Of a DNA stretch of 64,000 bases, positions 61,955 to 64,000 are shown in pieces (within the stretch, counting starts at the first letter, position 1; each line of letters begins with the position of its first letter). The DNA is taken from positions 186,001 through 250,000 of the forward strand of contig JBGSKQ010000135.1 in NCBI GenBank assembly GCA_041741095.1, written 5' to 3'. This DNA is from UBA6168 sp041741095. GTDB taxonomy: Bacteria; Bacteroidota; Bacteroidia; Chitinophagales; Saprospiraceae. The position numbers were made by a program, and so were the translations under genes. Below the pieces are notes generated by a model, which was not told the DNA's origin, searched no databases, and was given only the letters and a program-made list of their open reading frames with translations.

Positions 61955-62527
61955 GGATCAAAATTTTTGGTTTTTTCAGAACCCTGGGGATGGTTTTTGG
62001 GTATCCTCAAGGGTTCCTTCAAAATGAATTGTTTGAAATTTCTGACCGCAAAAGTGTGCGGGTTCTTTCATTAAGTCAAACGATTTTCCAAAATTTAATT
62101 TTGAAATGACCTAAAATTTACGCATCAAAAAAGAACATTGTACCAAAATGTTGTTTATTGCAAAACATAATTTCAAATTCAGGTATTTCACAAATTTTAA
62201 TCCGCACAGCCAAACGGCCAGGCAGAATATCCCTGCAAAAGGAAATTTTTTTTGAAAAGCCGCTTGGGCTTAGTTAAGGTGGGTAAAAGTTAGATGCGTA
62301 TAGCTGTAGGTTTGATGACTGGGCGAACTGAATTTGGCAATAGGTCAGCCTTCTTTTCACAAAACAAGGTGGGCCATTTTGAATAATAAGGCCCAAACAA
62401 GTGTTTTTGCCGCAATCGCTGTAAATTTGCGGCCCTTTAATAATACTTGTAAGCTCTAAAGTTACACCTTGAAAAGTTCAAATAGAAAATTTGTTCAGGT
62501 GACATTAATCAACAGGCGACTTTTAAG
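61955..62527. other. Divergent intergenic region before dusB
   Basis: 573 bp, AT-rich, no gene seen. TAAATTTG at 62422-62429 matches the Bacteroidota -7 box, about 100 nt before dusB; a TTTTTG lies 12 nt upstream, too close for a standard -33 box. Confidence 0.45.
62422..62429 (+). promoter_or_regulatory. Candidate -7 box (TAnnTTTG) for dusB
   Basis: TAAATTTG about 100 nt before the dusB ATG. Only this element is recognisable. Confidence 0.4.
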
Positions 62528-63520
62528 ATGGTAAAAATCGGCAATATAGAACTGGGCGGATTCCCGCTGCTGCTCGCCCCGATGGAGGATGTGAGCGACC
62601 CGCCTTTCCGCCGCCTTTGCAAGGAACAAGGGGCCGATTTGATGTACACCGAATTTATCAGCGCAGCGGGTTTGGTACACGAAGCAGAAAAAAGCTTCCG
62701 CAAACTCGACATCTACGATTACGAAAGGCCCATCGGCATCCAATATTTTGGCGGTCAACTGGACTTTATGATAGAGGCCGCCCACATCGTCGAAAATGCC
62801 AACCCCGACATCATTGACATCAATTTTGGCTGTCCGGTAGCCAAGGTTGCCTGCAAAATGGCCGGTGCCGGCCTCTTGCAGGACATCCCAAAAATGGTAG
62901 AACTGACCGCCGCCGTCGTGAAAAGCACCTCAAAACCTGTCACCGTCAAAACCCGCCTCGGCTGGGACGAAAAATCCATCAACATCGTGGAAGTTGCCGA
63001 GCGCCTGCAAGATGTGGGCATACAGGCGCTGACCATCCACGGGCGCACCCGCAAGCAGATGTACAAAGGCGAGGCCGACTGGACGCAAATAGCCGCCGTA
63101 AAAAACAACCCCCGCATGGCCATCCCCATCTTCGGCAACGGCGATGTGGACAACCCTCAAAAAGCGCTGGAATACCGCAAGCGCTTCGGCGTGGACGGCA
63201 TCATGATTGGCCGGGCGAGCATCGGCTACCCCTGGGTGTTTCGGGAAATAAAGCATTATTTTGAAACGGGCGAACTGCTGCCTCCACCGACCACCGAGGA
63301 GCGTGTAGAAGCTGCCCGGCAGCACCTCAGCCACGCCATCGAATGGAAAGGCCCAAAGCTCGGCGTTTTGGAAACGAGAAGGCACTATACCAATTATTTC
63401 AGGGGTTTTCCCAATATCAAAACCCATCGGAGCGCCTTAGTGACAGAGGATGAGCCGGAGGCACTTTATGGCATTTTGGATAAAATAATGGAGGAATATG
63501 GGGAAATGGAGTTTGTTTGA
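62528..63520 (+). CDS. dusB: tRNA-dihydrouridine synthase DusB
   Basis: 330 residues, normal length. FMN-binding TIM barrel: LLLAPMEDVSDPPFRRLCKE, the catalytic Cys in INFGCPVAKVACKMAGAGLL, KTRLGWDEKSINI, LTIHGRTRKQMYKGEADW, IPIFGNGDVDN and GIMIGRASIGYPWVFREI. It reduces uridines in the D-loop of tRNAs with NADPH. It stands before a CCA-adding enzyme gene, another tRNA-maturation function, which supports a shared unit. Confidence 0.95.
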   Translation: MVKIGNIELGGFPLLLAPMEDVSDPPFRRLCKEQGADLMYTEFISAAGLVHEAEKSFRKLDIYDYERPIGIQYFGGQLDFMIEAAHIVENANPDIIDINFGCPVAKVACKMAGAGLLQDIPKMVELTAAVVKSTSKPVTVKTRLGWDEKSINIVEVAERLQDVGIQALTIHGRTRKQMYKGEADWTQIAAVKNNPRMAIPIFGNGDVDNPQKALEYRKRFGVDGIMIGRASIGYPWVFREIKHYFETGELLPPPTTEERVEAARQHLSHAIEWKGPKLGVLETRRHYTNYFRGFPNIKTHRSALVTEDEPEALYGILDKIMEEYGEMEFV

Positions 63521-63534
63521 AGCCCTGGAGTTCC

Positions 63535-63562
63535 GTTCATCATTTATAGTTCATCATTTATA
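63535..63562. repeat. 14-bp tandem repeat
   Basis: Two exact copies of GTTCATCATTTATA, followed by the first four bases of a third, in the gap between dusB and the CCA-adding gene. Confidence 0.85.
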
Positions 63563-63573
63563 GTTCCAACCCA

Positions 63574-64000
63574 TTGGTATTCAACATACAACCGCACGAA
63601 AGAGAGATTTTCACCATTGTTTCAAAAGCTGCCAAACAATGCAAGGTGCCAGCCTACGTGGTCGGCGGCTACGTCCGTGACAGGCTGCTGGCACGGCCCA
63701 CCAAGGACATAGACTTTGTCTGCGTGGGCGACGGCATCCAATTGGCGCACCGGGTGGCCAGTATGATGTCGCCCCGGCCGAGGGTGGTCGTTTACAGCCG
63801 TTTTGGCACGGCCATGTTGCGGCACAACGACATGGAACTCGAATTCGTGGGCGCACGAAAGGAGAGCTACCGGGCTGACAGCCGCAAGCCCGACGTGGAA
63901 GAAGGTACGCTCGAAGACGACCAACTTCGCCGTGATTTAACCATCAACGCCCTGGCCGTCAGCCTCAACGACGAAGACTTCGGCAATATCATTGACCCCT
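63574..64000 (+). CDS. cca: CCA tRNA nucleotidyltransferase, 5' part
   Basis: About 142 codons to the right edge. There is no ATG in the open frame; TTG at 63574 (reading MVFNIQPHEREIFTIVSKAA) is the best start, since it gives the usual N-terminal lead. The nucleotidyltransferase signature is complete: YVVGGYVRDRLL with the G-G motif, TKDIDFVCVG with the D-x-D metal ligands, then FGTAMLRH and the RRDLTINALA motif. It adds CCA to tRNA 3' ends (poly(A) polymerase is the alternative within this family). Truncated by the window. Confidence 0.88.
   Translation, partial: MVFNIQPHEREIFTIVSKAAKQCKVPAYVVGGYVRDRLLARPTKDIDFVCVGDGIQLAHRVASMMSPRPRVVVYSRFGTAMLRHNDMELEFVGARKESYRADSRKPDVEEGTLEDDQLRRDLTINALAVSLNDEDFGNIIDP

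Overview
The window reads as a chromosome segment of a member of the Bacteroidota, most likely a Saprospiria-like lineage. The signs are type IX secretion C-terminal domains of types A and B, a PorP/SprF outer-membrane protein, a Bacteroidota-style (subtype iii) type VI secretion system that has TssN and lacks TssJ/L/M, TAnnTTTG-like promoter elements, and few recognisable Shine-Dalgarno sequences. Species-level placement is inference.

Layout. 1-2400: two exported proteins on the minus strand; the first runs off the left edge. 2577-5372 (+): an ECF sigma factor, an anti-sigma-like membrane TPR protein and an M23-type peptidase. 5376-18463 (-): the T6SS core in the order clpV(tssH)-tssB-tssC-hcp(tssD)-vgrG(tssI)-tssE-tssF-tssG-tssN-tssK. 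18902-24990 (+): a TPR adaptor candidate, a PAAR-Rhs effector with a GHH/HNH-like nuclease tip, and an AT-rich candidate immunity gene. 25069-28461 (+): small accessory genes, a Tae4-like amidase, a zincin-like protein and a TssO-like coiled-coil membrane protein.

28615-37993 (+) is the most unusual part. It holds an E1-like adenylating enzyme, a small ubiquitin-fold candidate, an E2-like (UBC) protein with HPN and catalytic Cys, an exported single-pass protein, a paralogous single-pass protein with a cytosolic JAMM/JAB peptidase domain, and a VWA - RING-like - multi-TM - FHA protein broken by a frameshift at a run of eight G. Together they look like a complete ubiquitin-like conjugation and deconjugation pathway beside the T6SS.

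A 29-nt two-part motif (GGTAACAT - 13 nt - GGTATTAA) lies upstream of clpV, the Rhs adaptor, the ubiquitin-like gene and the exported protein at 1519, with a weaker version directly before the ECF sigma gene. I infer that the ECF factor controls the T6SS, its effector and the ubiquitin-like genes as one regulon.

38089-41996: a type-B-CTD adhesin-like protein followed by a PorP/SprF protein with a long extension. 42261-64000 is mostly ordinary core genome: mdh, an M43 protease, an M42 peptidase, pyrE, a NUDIX hydrolase, a yeast-type cytosine deaminase, small membrane proteins, an S9 peptidase, a retropepsin-like protein, an HlyD/TolC efflux pair, several unknown exported proteins, a gene interrupted by an in-frame TGA, a 161-bp element with perfect 20-bp inverted ends, dusB and the start of a CCA-adding enzyme. 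I saw no tRNA, rRNA, CRISPR array or transposase gene.
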